From Alphaproteobacteria bacterium (GTDB lineage: Bacteria; Pseudomonadota; Alphaproteobacteria; UBA9219): a stretch of 44,515 nt of DNA. Within the stretch, counting starts at the first letter, position 1; each line of letters starts with the position of its first letter. The translations under genes were made by a program, and so were the position numbers. Shown one piece after another: positions 26,392 through 35,390 of the stretch. The DNA lies in assembly GCA_028691835.1 (NCBI GenBank), contig JAQUYN010000013.1, positions 1-44,515 on the forward strand, in the 5' to 3' direction. The notes beneath the pieces are model-generated. The model saw nothing but the letters and a program-made list of their open reading frames with translations, was not told the DNA's origin and ran no database searches.

Positions 26392-27678
26392 TCACCCTTT
26401 TCGTGCTGCCTTTTCCCACACAGGGAAAAACTCATCGCGCATATTTTCTTCCCAGCTGATAACTTTGGTTTGGGTATAGTGTTGCGCGGCGCTTCGCATT
26501 TTTGCAACAAGTTCAGGATTTTCTGCCAGCTCTTTTAGGGCATCGGCCCATGCCTGCGCCCCGGTCGCTACGGCGCGCAACCCGTCGCCAGCCTCAATCA
26601 ATGCGGCGATGCCGCCTTTTTCAGAAACGAGAACGGGAAGGCCGGCGGCTAAGGCTTCGACAGAGACAAAGCTGCGGATTTCAATTTCCGAAGTAAAGGC
26701 GAAAACGTCCGCGCTTGCCATAATGCGTGCGAGGTTCTCGGGATCGACAAAGCCCGCAACGGTGACGTGTGATCCAAGACGAGTTTTTAAATCGTCTGAC
26801 GCTGGGCCTAGGCCCGCTGTGAGCAGGTGAACAGGAACATTCTGTGCGATCAATTTTTCCATTGCTTCGATCAAGATGTAAATATTCTTACCCACATCGA
26901 GTCTGCCAACAAACAGCGCCAACAAATGACCTTCAGGGATGTTGTATGCGGATTCGACACCTTTGCGATCGGCTTTGTTGGGATTGAAGAGTGTTTTGTT
27001 GGAGACAACACGCAGATCGTGCGCGTGTTCGCTTCCCATGACCTCACCGACAATCGCAATGTCTTCGGGGCGGACGGCGAAGGCATCAGAGCAGCAGGCT
27101 AAATGTCCGCGCAGCTTGCGCAGCATTTTTTGCTCTTGCCTTGCAGGAAGACGGCACGTCTCAGTCAAGAAGTGAGAAAGCCATGACGATTTGCCAAGGA
27201 TTTTTTCGATGGTGTTGCGTGTGAAGACATTGGCATAGGACGGCGTATCCGTATGAAAGGATGTAACAAGCGGAATGCCGTATTTCTTTGAGATCCGTTC
27301 TGCCGTGCGAGAAAAGGCAAAATAGGCATCGGTTGTATGAATGACATCAAATTCTTTAAGTTCTTTGGCGAGAGCCGGGTGATAAGGCGCAAGATCGGTG
27401 TTATCGGGAACATAGGGCAGGAAGGAAAGACGGGACGTACTGAATAGCGGGGGGAGGTCGCGCAGGCGCACATGTGGCGCTAAAATGTCAGTCCGTTCTT
27501 TGCCCGAGAAAAAGACGGTCAGGTCAATGGGTATATCCGACTTTGCAGCGGCTGCGGCGCGGCTTTCCCAGCCTTTCACGTGGCCGCCTGATAATGCAGA
27601 GCGCGGGAGGTCCACCAAGACAGCAACCCGAAGGCGAGGCGTGGTCTTTGTTGCAGGCATTAAATCGGATTGTGACAT
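26392..27678 (-). CDS. GT4-family glycosyltransferase (GT-B fold)
   Basis: 428 residues. The N-terminal domain has LRVAVLVDLPRSALSGGHVKGWE and FDVIHTTDAYFAFS. The C-terminal donor-binding domain has LLALFVGRLDVGKNIYILIEAM, HVTVAGFV, ADVFAFTSEIEIRSFVSVEALAAGLPVLVSEKGG, which includes the family's FxxSxxExFGxxxxEAxA pattern in a variant form (E-I-R-S-F). Such enzymes transfer sugars to lipid or polysaccharide acceptors on the cytoplasmic side; the substrates are unknown. It may be co-transcribed with the damaged GNAT gene, 33 bp downstream. A family A repeat lies about 130 bp upstream. Confidence 0.88.
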   Translation of the reverse strand: MSQSDLMPATKTTPRLRVAVLVDLPRSALSGGHVKGWESRAAAAAKSDIPIDLTVFFSGKERTDILAPHVRLRDLPPLFSTSRLSFLPYVPDNTDLAPYHPALAKELKEFDVIHTTDAYFAFSRTAERISKKYGIPLVTSFHTDTPSYANVFTRNTIEKILGKSSWLSHFLTETCRLPARQEQKMLRKLRGHLACCSDAFAVRPEDIAIVGEVMGSEHAHDLRVVSNKTLFNPNKADRKGVESAYNIPEGHLLALFVGRLDVGKNIYILIEAMEKLIAQNVPVHLLTAGLGPASDDLKTRLGSHVTVAGFVDPENLARIMASADVFAFTSEIEIRSFVSVEALAAGLPVLVSEKGGIAALIEAGDGLRAVATGAQAWADALKELAENPELVAKMRSAAQHYTQTKVISWEENMRDEFFPVWEKAARKG

Positions 27679-27811
27679 AATATGACTCGGATAGAGAAAA
27701 AGGTTCTGATCGTATAAAACAAAGCAGAAACGGATGGAATGAAAATTGATAGGATCGGACAGATAATCATAATAACAGTTCTATACTGCTTTCCCTTCAA
27801 GCGTTGTGGTC

Positions 27812-27995
27812 TAATACCAGCGGGTCTATGAGCGGACTCACTGGTGGCATTGTTTTTACTCATTCGCTCTGCGCCTCGCACTCCTCTTGCCGGACGGCAC
27901 CCCTTGCTTTTTAAGGAGAGGACTGTCCGGCGAGAGGCTATCTCCTCGCAACCGCTCATGACCCAGCGCGTCAGTTCATCGGGCGGTTGGTATAA
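27812..27995 (+). repeat. Family A element, intact copy A4
   Basis: 184 bp from TAATACCAGCGGGTC to GGTTGGTATAA, with terminal inverted repeat and central hairpin. It is the best reference for the split copy at 8040/9305. It sits between the glycosyltransferase and trcR, filling most of a 400-bp gene-free stretch. Confidence 0.88.
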
Positions 27996-28029
27996 GTTTT
28001 GAGAAGGGAAAAGGGTTTAAGGTCGCAAT

Positions 28030-28062
28030 AAAAAAGCCAAAGGCGCGAACCCTTGGCTTTTT
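28030..28062 (-). terminator. Intrinsic terminator after trcR
   Basis: AAAAAGCCAAAGG and CCCTTGGCTTTTT form a hairpin with a short loop (CGCGAA) and a T-run on the minus strand, about 25 bp past the trcR stop. Confidence 0.85.
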
Positions 28063-28083
28063 GGGTGTTTTGATCTGTGCAGC

Positions 28084-28797
28084 TTAGTCGTCAGTCATGC
28101 TGCGTTTCATGGCTTCGGGATCTAGGTCGGGCTGTTGTTCAGACGGCGCGCTTGAGCCGAACGTGATAAAGGGTTCATCTTTTTGAGATGTCTCTGGCGT
28201 GTCGAAATCCTTGAAAGGTGTTTCTCCATGCGTATCTGGGTTCGTTTCTTTACCTGCAGCTTTATCTTCACGTGCGACGCGGCGTTGCGCCTTTTTAATC
28301 GCGGCATCAAGATCCATTTGTTTGCAAAGACCAAGAAGCACTGGGTTGCGGGGCTTAATGTTCGCAGTGTTCCAGTGTGACTTTTCACGTACTTTGGCAA
28401 TCGTATCTTTGGTCGTTCCCAAAAGACGCGCGACCTGAGCGTCCATGAGCTCGGGATATGTTTTGACAAGATACAAGATGGCATCGGGCTTGTCGGCGCG
28501 TTTGGAAACGGGCGTATAACGTGGGCCCTTTGTGCGCGTCGCGGGCAAGGGAAGTTCTGTCTTCGTCATCTTTAGATGCGCGCGCGTGTCAGCTTCGCAG
28601 CGTTTGATTTCTTCGACCGTCAATTGCCCATTCATCGTGGGGTTGAGGCCGATGATGCCTGTGGCCACTTCGCCATCAGCAATGGCTTGGACTTCAAGTT
28701 TGTGAAGACCGCAGAAATTACCGATCTGTTCAAACGTCAGGGCCGTGTTTTCAACAAGCCATACGGCGGTTGCTTTGGGCATAAGGGGTAGGGGCAT
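28084..28797 (-). CDS. trcR: TrcR-type cell-cycle transcriptional regulator (DUF1013)
   Basis: 237 residues. The conserved alphaproteobacterial DUF1013 core is clear: MPKATAVWLVENTALTFEQIGNFCGLHKLEVQAIADGEVA, then GLNPTMNGQLTVEEIKRCE and the second helix-turn-helix-like block ILYLVKTYPELMDAQVARLLGTTKDTIAKVR. TrcR homologues are conserved regulators associated with CtrA/GcrA-type cell-cycle control. The C-terminal 60 residues are acidic and low complexity. AAAGGAGATTACC gives an excellent ribosome site for the ATG at 28797. It is monocistronic with its own terminator. Confidence 0.93.
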   Translation of the reverse strand: MPLPLMPKATAVWLVENTALTFEQIGNFCGLHKLEVQAIADGEVATGIIGLNPTMNGQLTVEEIKRCEADTRAHLKMTKTELPLPATRTKGPRYTPVSKRADKPDAILYLVKTYPELMDAQVARLLGTTKDTIAKVREKSHWNTANIKPRNPVLLGLCKQMDLDAAIKKAQRRVAREDKAAGKETNPDTHGETPFKDFDTPETSQKDEPFITFGSSAPSEQQPDLDPEAMKRSMTDD

Positions 28798-29022
28798 GGT
28801 AATCTCCTTTGTCTCAACATAATCATTCAGGCGTTTTCGGACACACGTTTCGTGTCATCCGGTCACGCAAAGCAACCGAACGATCCAAAAGAGCCTGTTT
28901 TTCTGGATCGATTAAAGCGGCAAGCCTAACATAAAAGGCGCGACTTCGATGCTGATATTAACAGGATGCGCCGAAGATTCCAGATTAAAGTACACAAGAC
29001 ATTATTGTTATATTGCAAAGGC

Positions 29023-29244
29023 TTACTCTGTTGTGCAGCTGCACCATGCCCCCACGCAGACGGCATTGTCACCCGACGTTGTTTCCTTTGTGCTGATAAA
29101 ACCTGCCGACTCGTGCGATGTGCGTTTTAATGTGTGCCCAATTTTGACGTTTGTTTTAAATCCTGGATATTCAGGTGTTGATGTGCAGGCCGTGACACAA
29201 GCGGCGAGTAACAAAAAGGAAAGCAGGCGAAATGGGCGGTTCAT
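29023..29244 (-). CDS. Small lipoprotein
   Basis: 73 residues. The signal peptide MNRPFRLLSFLLLAACVTAC ends in a lipobox (VTAC, Cys20), so the mature protein is about 54 residues and lipid-anchored. TGAGGAT lies about eight bases before the ATG. The mature part contains three more Cys near the end (CVGAWCSC). No family recognised. It is divergent from the DUF1192 gene, with 85 bp between them. Confidence 0.65.
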   Translation of the reverse strand: MNRPFRLLSFLLLAACVTACTSTPEYPGFKTNVKIGHTLKRTSHESAGFISTKETTSGDNAVCVGAWCSCTTE

Positions 29245-29329
29245 TCGGTTGTATCCTCATGAAAGATTCTGATGACAGTTTGTATAGAAACGTTATCATA
29301 AGATTCGAAAAAACATAAGGGGGAACATC

Positions 29330-29509
29330 ATGAACGCAGATGATTTAGACCAGCCGCGCCCAGTTCTAGCTCCTCACGATTTGCAGGGCATGTCGATCAA
29401 TGAATTAAAACAGTATATCGTTACGCTGCAAGGTGAGATCTCGCGGGCCCAGACAATGATTGAATCGAAAGAGGCTCACCGTTCGGGGGCTGATAGCTTG
29501 TTCGCATAA
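29330..29509 (+). CDS. DUF1192 family small protein
   Basis: 59 residues: MNADDLDQPRPVLAPHDLQG, then MSINELKQYIVTLQGEISRAQTMIESKEAHRSGADSLF. The pattern of L..L...ELKxYIxxLxxEIxRxxxxIxxK with a closing ADSLF is the alphaproteobacterial DUF1192 family, a short coiled-coil protein of unknown role. GGGGGAAC lies just before the ATG. It stands between a lipoprotein gene and the pnt operon. Confidence 0.85.
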   Translation: MNADDLDQPRPVLAPHDLQGMSINELKQYIVTLQGEISRAQTMIESKEAHRSGADSLFA

Positions 29510-29629
29510 AGTGCTGTTGGATCAATGCAATTGTGTGACCTGCCGTATTACCCCCTTCACAGGACCCGTTAAATAAGGCAGATTAATTTCACCGAGCGAT
29601 TCCTCTTTCCCGCATAACTTGTGATTCTC

Positions 29630-30778
29630 ATGAAAATTGCTGTCCTTAAAGAACGTCGAAGCTATGAAAAACGCGTAGCCGCAACGCCCGATACAGTCAA
29701 AAGATATAAGGCGTTAGGTTACGATGTCGTTGTCGAGTCCGGCTGTGGTTTAGGCGCGTCGTTTTCGGATGAATCCTACGTCGCGGCAGGCGCTTCCGTT
29801 GGGGTGTCATTGGATCAGGTTTTGCAAGGGGCAGATATTGTTTTGAAAGTCCAGCGTCCTATGCTGGCCAACGAGGGGGTTGACGAAGTTGGCCTGATTC
29901 CGCAAGGGGCTCTCCTCATTGGCATGCTGAATCCGTATGCAGCTCATGATGATTTGGTCGTATATGCCGCCAATAATATTTCTGCAATGTCGATGGAGCT
30001 TGTTCCCCGCATCACACGGGCCCAGTCCATGGACGTTCTTTCGAGTCAGTCAAATCTTGTCGGATACAAGGCTGTTTTGGACGCAACGGATCAATTCGGT
30101 CGGGCCATGCCCATGATGATGACGGCGGCTGGAACTGTGCCTCCTGCCCGTGTTTTTGTAATGGGCGCTGGTGTCGCCGGACTTCAGGCCATTGCCACGG
30201 CGCGTCGGTTGGGTGCTATCGTTTCGGCAACTGATGTTCGTCTTGCGGCCAAAGAACAGGTGCAAAGTCTTGGTGCTTCTTTTGTCATGGTCGAGAATGA
30301 AGAAACGAAACAAGCCGAGACGGCTGGCGGTTATGCCAAAGAAATGAGCGACGATTACAAGCGTCAACAAGCGGCACTGATAATGGAAACGCTGAAAAAG
30401 CAGGATATTGTTATTTGCACGGCTTTGATCCCCGGACGCGCCGCGCCGCGTCTTGTTACGCGTGAAATGCTTGACGGTATGAGGCCCGGGTCTGTCATTG
30501 TTGATCTTGCCGTTGAGCAGGGCGGAAACTGCGAAGTGAGCGAGCCGGGGAAGGTAGTTGAATATAAAGGCATAAGGATTGTAGGCTACCGTAACATGCC
30601 GAGTCGTATCGCCGTCGATTCCTCTGCTTTGTACGCCAGAAATGTTTTCAACTTTGTCGAGCTTATATCGTCAAAGACTGGAGGTACACTTGATGTGAAC
30701 TGGGATGATGAGATCGTGAAGGCGGTTACATTGACTCACGAGAAAAGGATCACCCACTCTCAGTTTCAATCCGTTTAG
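29630..30778 (+). CDS. pntAA: NAD(P) transhydrogenase subunit alpha part 1
   Basis: 382 residues, domain I (NAD(H)-binding) of the proton-translocating transhydrogenase. MKIAVLKERRSYEKRVAATPDTVKRY is the standard start; a GTG nine bases upstream is less likely. Further motifs are NNISAMSMELVPRITRAQSMDVLSSQ, the Rossmann VMGAGVAGLQAIATARRLGA with a following TDVR, and RAAPRLVTREMLDGM. Together with PntAB and PntB it uses the proton gradient to make NADPH from NADH. It is the first gene of the operon. No strong Shine-Dalgarno is visible. Confidence 0.95.
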   Translation: MKIAVLKERRSYEKRVAATPDTVKRYKALGYDVVVESGCGLGASFSDESYVAAGASVGVSLDQVLQGADIVLKVQRPMLANEGVDEVGLIPQGALLIGMLNPYAAHDDLVVYAANNISAMSMELVPRITRAQSMDVLSSQSNLVGYKAVLDATDQFGRAMPMMMTAAGTVPPARVFVMGAGVAGLQAIATARRLGAIVSATDVRLAAKEQVQSLGASFVMVENEETKQAETAGGYAKEMSDDYKRQQAALIMETLKKQDIVICTALIPGRAAPRLVTREMLDGMRPGSVIVDLAVEQGGNCEVSEPGKVVEYKGIRIVGYRNMPSRIAVDSSALYARNVFNFVELISSKTGGTLDVNWDDEIVKAVTLTHEKRITHSQFQSV

Positions 30779-30829
30779 AAACGCGGGAACAAAGCCGTGC
30801 ATCGGTTAATTACTTTTTAGGAGAAGGCA

Positions 30830-31363
30830 ATGAACAATAACAATGGCATGAATAATTTGAATAAGTCGTTGCAGGCTCAGATCGTAGCGCAGTGGATTAC
30901 AAGTCTTGCTATTTCCGTTGTGTGTTGCGCCGTCCTTTTTATCGTCTTTGCCGGATATATTGTCGAGTTGCATGACACGACCAATTTGTTGACAGTTAAA
31001 TTTGAAGTTTTGCAAGAGCGGCATAATCAACTGAATAACGAACTGACTTTGATGAAGCGGCCTACTGTTGTTCAAATTAATAATGCCATGCCAGAACAAC
31101 CTGCCTCTGTTGTACAGGATAATACGGCGGCCACCGCAGAGACCCCCACGACTCCAGAAATGGCCACGACCCCAGAGATGGCCTCCCCAGAGATGGTTGA
31201 GCAAAAACCTGCTCATCAATCTGCCGTTGCGCCAGAGCCTAGTTCGAAGCGTGGGCAGACGTCTGCAAAAGATGATTTGATGCCCGTTATGAACGGCATG
31301 GCGCCACAAGAACAATTGCTGATCAAGATGCCGAAAGAAACTGAAACAAATCAACCTAAATAA
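30830..31363 (+). CDS. Unknown single-span membrane protein inside the pnt operon
   Basis: 177 residues with a good ribosome site (AGGAGAAGGCA). The first 22 residues are Asn-rich and polar; residues 23-46 are one membrane helix (ITSLAISVVCCAVLFIVFAGYIV); then a possible short coiled coil (VKFEVLQERHNQLNNELTLM). The C-terminal half is a low-complexity Pro/Thr/Glu/Met-rich tail with repeats of TPEMA. It is encoded between pntAA and pntAB on the same strand, 51 bp after the first and 27 bp before the second. I know of no standard transhydrogenase subunit of this kind. Function unknown; an accessory or bridging role is a guess. Confidence 0.7.
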   Translation: MNNNNGMNNLNKSLQAQIVAQWITSLAISVVCCAVLFIVFAGYIVELHDTTNLLTVKFEVLQERHNQLNNELTLMKRPTVVQINNAMPEQPASVVQDNTAATAETPTTPEMATTPEMASPEMVEQKPAHQSAVAPEPSSKRGQTSAKDDLMPVMNGMAPQEQLLIKMPKETETNQPK

Positions 31364-31390
31364 TTGAGTGATGGATGAAAGTGGTGTGTC

Positions 31391-31807
31391 ATGGATAAAT
31401 CGGGCTTGTTGGAAGGCATACAAAGTCTGGTCGAACAACAAAAGGCGGTGACGGATTATGCGTCATCTCTCGCGATTGAGGTGCAAAACGTTGCCCTTGA
31501 TGGGGCGACGACAAGTGGCTCTCATGGCTTTTTTATGACGGGTCTGACCATTTTTATCTTGGCTTGTTTCGTCGGTTATTATGTCGTGTGGCGTGTCACG
31601 CCAGCTCTTCATTCGCCACTGATGGCTGTCACAAATGCTGTGTCCTCCGTTATTATTGTCGGTGCGCTGATGGCGGCTGGACTCCAAGAACTCACTTTTT
31701 CCTCTTGGATGGGATTGGGGGCTGTCGTGTTGGCTTCTATTAACATTTTCGGTGGCTTTATCGTGACCCAACGTATGCTTCATATGTATAAGAAAAAGGC
31801 GAAGTAA
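31391..31807 (+). CDS. pntAB: NAD(P) transhydrogenase subunit alpha part 2
   Basis: 138 residues. The C-terminal part is the membrane domain IIa with four hydrophobic stretches: FFMTGLTIFILACFVGYYVVW, VTPALHSPLMAVTNAVSSVIIVGAL and INIFGGFIVTQRML, all typical PntAB motifs. The N-terminal 45 residues are polar and longer than in many homologues. It is followed by pntB three bases later. Confidence 0.93.
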   Translation: MDKSGLLEGIQSLVEQQKAVTDYASSLAIEVQNVALDGATTSGSHGFFMTGLTIFILACFVGYYVVWRVTPALHSPLMAVTNAVSSVIIVGALMAAGLQELTFSSWMGLGAVVLASINIFGGFIVTQRMLHMYKKKAK

Positions 31808-31810
31808 ATC

Positions 31811-33208
31811 ATGACGGCTTCCTTGATCTCGATTGCTTATCTCATATCCGGCGTGCTGTTTATTTTGGCGCTTCGCGGATTGTCGTCTCCTGAAACAGCG
31901 CAACAGGGCAATCGTTTTGGTATGTTGGGGATGGCCATTGCCATTCTGACGACCCTTTTTCTCCCCTCCGTTACGTCTTATGGGTATATTATTATCGCTG
32001 TCGTCATTGGCGGTGTGATCGGCGCAATTGTTGCAAGAAAAATCAAGATGACGGCTTTGCCGCAGCTTGTGGCCGCGTTTCATTCTCTTGTCGGGCTTGC
32101 CGCCGTTCTTGTCGCGTCGGCTGCATTTTTTGCGCCTGTCGCTTTTCATATTGCAAGTGGCGATCAGATTTTTGCTTCCAGTCTTATTGAAATTGGCCTT
32201 GGTGTTGCCATCGGCGCAATTACGTTTACTGGTTCGTTGATTGCCTTCGCGAAGTTGCAGGGTCTTATCGGTGGTAAGCCTCTCGTTTTCAAAAATCAGC
32301 ATATGCTGAACTTGGCTTTGGGATTGATTGCCTTGTTTCTTGTTGCTGTCCTTGTTTTGACGCAGTCGCCTGTTGTCTTTTGGGGACTTGTTATTGTCAC
32401 GATGGTTCTTGGTTTCCTCCTTATTCTTCCAATAGGCGGGGCGGATATGCCTGTCGTTATTTCGATGCTGAACAGCTATTCAGGATGGGCTGCGGCGGCT
32501 ACGGGCTTCACGTTGGAAAATCCCTTGCTGATTATTACGGGGGCTCTCGTCGGGGCATCGGGCGCGATCCTCAGCTATATCATGTGCAAAGGCATGAACC
32601 GTTCGATCTTTAATGTGATCTTGGGCGGTTTTGGTGTTGAGGGCGGATCGGCCTCTGGGTCTGCCGATGCATCGGATCGTCCCGTCAAGGCTGGCTCTGC
32701 GGAAGATGCCGCGTTCATTATGAAAAATGCGTCCAGTGTAGTGATCGTGCCGGGGTACGGCATGGCCGTGGCTCAGGCGCAACACGCCCTGCGCGAAATG
32801 GCCGACCAACTTAAGGCAAACGGTGTGAAGGTGCGTTATGCCATTCACCCTGTTGCTGGCCGCATGCCCGGTCATATGAATGTGCTGCTTGCCGAAGCGA
32901 ATGTGCCTTACGACGACGTGCTTGAGCTTGAAGAAATTAATCGCGACTTTGGTATGACCGATGTTGCCTTTGTCATTGGCGCGAACGACGTGACTAATCC
33001 CGCCGCAAAGACGGACCCGACTTCGGCCATCTATGGCATGCCGATTTTAGATGTGGAGAAGGCAAAGACTGTTTTGTTCATTAAGCGTTCAATGGCCGCT
33101 GGCTATGCTGGCGTAGAAAACGAGCTGTTTTTCCGCCCTAACACAATGATGCTTTTTGGCGATGCCAAGAAAATGTGTGAAGACGTTGTGAAGGCCCTCG
33201 GCGCCTAA
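31811..33208 (+). CDS. pntB: NAD(P) transhydrogenase subunit beta
   Basis: 465 residues. The N-terminal half is the membrane domain IIb with multiple helices, including FHSLVGLAAVLVA, ADMPVVISMLNSYSGWAAAATGF and the conserved SGAILSYIMCKGMNRS. The C-terminal domain III binds NADP(H): VVIVPGYGMAVAQAQHALREM, HPVAGRMPGHMNVLLAEA and the signature GANDVTNPAAKTDP. It completes the proton-translocating transhydrogenase. No intrinsic terminator is visible after it; a family B repeat begins 23 bp downstream. Confidence 0.97.
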   Translation: MTASLISIAYLISGVLFILALRGLSSPETAQQGNRFGMLGMAIAILTTLFLPSVTSYGYIIIAVVIGGVIGAIVARKIKMTALPQLVAAFHSLVGLAAVLVASAAFFAPVAFHIASGDQIFASSLIEIGLGVAIGAITFTGSLIAFAKLQGLIGGKPLVFKNQHMLNLALGLIALFLVAVLVLTQSPVVFWGLVIVTMVLGFLLILPIGGADMPVVISMLNSYSGWAAAATGFTLENPLLIITGALVGASGAILSYIMCKGMNRSIFNVILGGFGVEGGSASGSADASDRPVKAGSAEDAAFIMKNASSVVIVPGYGMAVAQAQHALREMADQLKANGVKVRYAIHPVAGRMPGHMNVLLAEANVPYDDVLELEEINRDFGMTDVAFVIGANDVTNPAAKTDPTSAIYGMPILDVEKAKTVLFIKRSMAAGYAGVENELFFRPNTMMLFGDAKKMCEDVVKALGA

Positions 33209-33230
33209 TAAAAATGATTTCCATTGTTAT

Positions 33231-33426
33231 TGACCCGAGTTATGGGCTTAACACACTGATAAAATTAAGAACGGTGTCATTGCGACGAGGCCATCCATCG
33301 CCCGCATTTTCAACGTAGGCCCATGTTGAAATAGTAGGAGATGGATCGCCACGGCCCTTGAAGAAGGGGCCTCGCGATGACGAGTCCTTTATGTTTATCA
33401 CCGGTATCAATCCATAACTCGGGTTA
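33231..33426 (-). repeat. Family B inverted-repeat element, copy B1
   Basis: 196 bp bounded by ACCCGAGTTATGGG and CCATAACTCGGGTT. Inside are the segments GTCATTGCGACGAGGCC, TTCAACGTAGGCCCATGTTGAA and GAAGAAGGGGCCTCGCGATGACG, which fold into nested hairpins. Copies lie at 35391-35543 and, inverted, at 43611-43821. The GTCATTGCGA type of palindrome is known from dispersed repeats in several bacteria. Confidence 0.85.
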
Positions 33427-33485
33427 TTGAAGTCTTTTCGACATGTGCGCGAGCAGTTTGGGTTTATGTTGATGTTGATGTCATG

Positions 33486-33670
33486 TAATACCAGCGGACC
33501 TATGAACGGACTCATTGAAGGGGCCTTTCTCAATCACTCGCTCTGCGCCTCGCACTCCTCTTGCCGGACGGAACACCTTGCGCCTAAAGGAGAGGACTGT
33601 CCGGCGAGAGAATATCTTCTAGCAACCACCCGTGACCTGATTGGATGCTTTCATTCGAGGGTTGGTATAA
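33486..33670 (+). repeat. Family A element, intact copy A5
   Basis: 185 bp from TAATACCAGCGGACC to GGGTTGGTATAA with the central hairpin. It ends 60 bp before the trehalase start and may contribute to its promoter region. Confidence 0.87.
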
Positions 33671-33730
33671 GATGTGCATGCGTGTTGTTTTCTGTATAGT
33701 TTTATTAGAATTGGGCAAAGGACTTATGGC

Positions 33731-35311
33731 ATGACGGTTTTGTATACGATGTCTGCTGAATTACGAAAGTACATCAGCGCAAGTTGGGGATTTTTGATGC
33801 GCTCTCCTTTTGCGCCAGCCCCAGACCCCAAGATACATGATGGCAAGATTTCTCTTCTGTATATTCCTGCCTGTGAGGACAAGGCTAACATTGAGTTTCA
33901 TGTCGAGGAACGGTTGCAAACATTAGCAGCTTCTGGAATTGCCCAAGATAGCTCTATTCCTGTTATCGTCAAATATCTTCCCGAGGACTGGGCCTCGATA
34001 CCAGCAAATCAGCACGGGCTTCTCTATTTGCCGAATCCCTACATCGTTCCGGGCGGGCGCTTTAATGAAATGTATGGTTGGGACAGTTATTGGATTATCC
34101 GGGGCTTGATTGATGCCAAGCGAGCGGATCTCGCCAAAGGCATGGTCGAAAACATATTCTATCAAATTAAAAATTATGGCGGTAAAGTTCTGAATGCAAA
34201 TCGCACATATTATCTGCGTCGATCCCAACCGCCGTTATTGGGCTTATCGATCAAAGAAGTTGCCGCGACAATGGCCCCGGATGAGCGCAAGGTTTTTTTA
34301 GAAACTGCCGTTTCTTATCTGGAAACTGACACGCAGTTTTGGGTGCAAAATCGCTATGTCGAAGAAACAGGTTTGTACCGTTACGGTCATCCGAATCTGG
34401 GGGCTTTGGGGTTTTGTCCCGAAGTTACGATGGGGGAGATTGATCCTGACAGTGGGTTGAACCACTATGATCGGATTATCGCAGATCTCAAGTTACGAGA
34501 TGCCAGTGATCCTGTCCGCGCCAGATTTTATGATGTCGAGCGGGACAGTCTGACGTTTGAAGCGGTCGCTGGTGATCGTTCTGTCCGCGAGTCCGGTTTT
34601 GATTTGTCTTCATATATGGGGTATCTCGGTCTTGAAACGTTGGATTTTAATCCTGTGTGTTTGAACACGTTGCTTGTGATTGAAATGAGGCAACTTGCGG
34701 CGTTTTATCATGAGTTGGGTCATGAAATTATGACTGTCTATTGGGCAGAGAAAGCCGATGTTCTTGCCGCAAGAATTCAACACTATATGTGGAACGAAGA
34801 AGCCGGCATGTATTTCAGTTTTAATCATCGAACTGGCAAACAATCTACGTTCGTTTTTCTCACCACGTTCTATCCTCTTTTGGCGGGTATTGCGACTCGT
34901 GAGCAAGCTCAAAAAGTTCGAAATAATTTGCCACTCTTTGAAACTGAGTTTGGCCTTATGTCGGCCCCTGAACAAACAGGCTGCCAATGGGATTCGCCGA
35001 ATATGTGGGCCCCTTTGGTTGATTTCACAATTCAGGGGCTCTTGGCTTATGGTTACAAGGACGATGCCAATCGTATCGGTGTCAAATTTTTGAAGACAGT
35101 CGATACAATTTTTACAAGAGAAGGGGCTGTTTATGAAAAATATAACGCCCGCTTTGGATCAAGCGGTATGGCCGCCGTTACTGTGGGCTATGTAACCAAC
35201 GTGGTCGGATTTGGTTGGACGAATGCTTTGGCTGTTTGCATCAACAATATGATTCAACCACAGAATCTTCCTGCCACAGTACCCTCAGCACATTTACCAA
35301 CCCTCGAATGA
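33731..35311 (+). CDS. Cytoplasmic trehalase, GH37
   Basis: 526 residues, hydrolysing alpha,alpha-trehalose to glucose. Both GH37 signatures are present: PGGRFNEMYGWDSY (107-120) and QWDSPNMWAP (near 432-441). RESGFD places the catalytic acid Asp at 291, and EKYN near the end carries the probable base. No signal peptide, so cytoplasmic. The start at 33731 follows AAAGGAC; a second ATG at 33749 is possible. Its last five residues (LPTLE) and TGA stop are encoded by an inverted family A repeat, so the native C-terminus was probably replaced. It is flanked on both sides by A and B repeats, which suggests acquisition or rearrangement. Confidence 0.9.
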   Translation: MTVLYTMSAELRKYISASWGFLMRSPFAPAPDPKIHDGKISLLYIPACEDKANIEFHVEERLQTLAASGIAQDSSIPVIVKYLPEDWASIPANQHGLLYLPNPYIVPGGRFNEMYGWDSYWIIRGLIDAKRADLAKGMVENIFYQIKNYGGKVLNANRTYYLRRSQPPLLGLSIKEVAATMAPDERKVFLETAVSYLETDTQFWVQNRYVEETGLYRYGHPNLGALGFCPEVTMGEIDPDSGLNHYDRIIADLKLRDASDPVRARFYDVERDSLTFEAVAGDRSVRESGFDLSSYMGYLGLETLDFNPVCLNTLLVIEMRQLAAFYHELGHEIMTVYWAEKADVLAARIQHYMWNEEAGMYFSFNHRTGKQSTFVFLTTFYPLLAGIATREQAQKVRNNLPLFETEFGLMSAPEQTGCQWDSPNMWAPLVDFTIQGLLAYGYKDDANRIGVKFLKTVDTIFTREGAVYEKYNARFGSSGMAAVTVGYVTNVVGFGWTNALAVCINNMIQPQNLPATVPSAHLPTLE

Positions 35312-35382
35312 AAGCATCCAATCAGGTCACGGGCGGTTGCGAGGCGCGGAGCGAGTGATGTTGGGCTTGCGTTCCGTTCATG
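35293..35382 (-). repeat. Family A element, inverted, internally deleted and truncated (A6)
   Basis: Starts TTACCAACCCTCGAATG and matches the reversed right end of copy A5, then jumps from GGTTGCGAG to GAGGCGCGGAGCGAGTGA, losing the central hairpin. It ends near TTCCGTTCATGCG. It supplies the stop codon of the trehalase. Confidence 0.75.
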
Positions 35383-35390
35383 CGTTTCTT

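Noticed and set aside
27660..27959. Minus-strand 99-codon open frame across a family A copy
   Set aside because: The first half is the element's open frame, the second half is low-complexity AT-rich sequence; no ribosome site. It is useful only as evidence that the element is open in one frame.
30806..31441. Minus-strand 211-codon open frame over the gene between pntAA and pntAB
   Set aside because: The plus-strand gene has an AGGAGAAGG ribosome site, a membrane helix and operon context; the minus frame has none of these.
31463..32302. Minus-strand 279-codon open frame
   Set aside because: Antisense to pntAB and pntB; composition is odd (Arg/Asn/Asp-rich), typical of a shadow of membrane protein genes.
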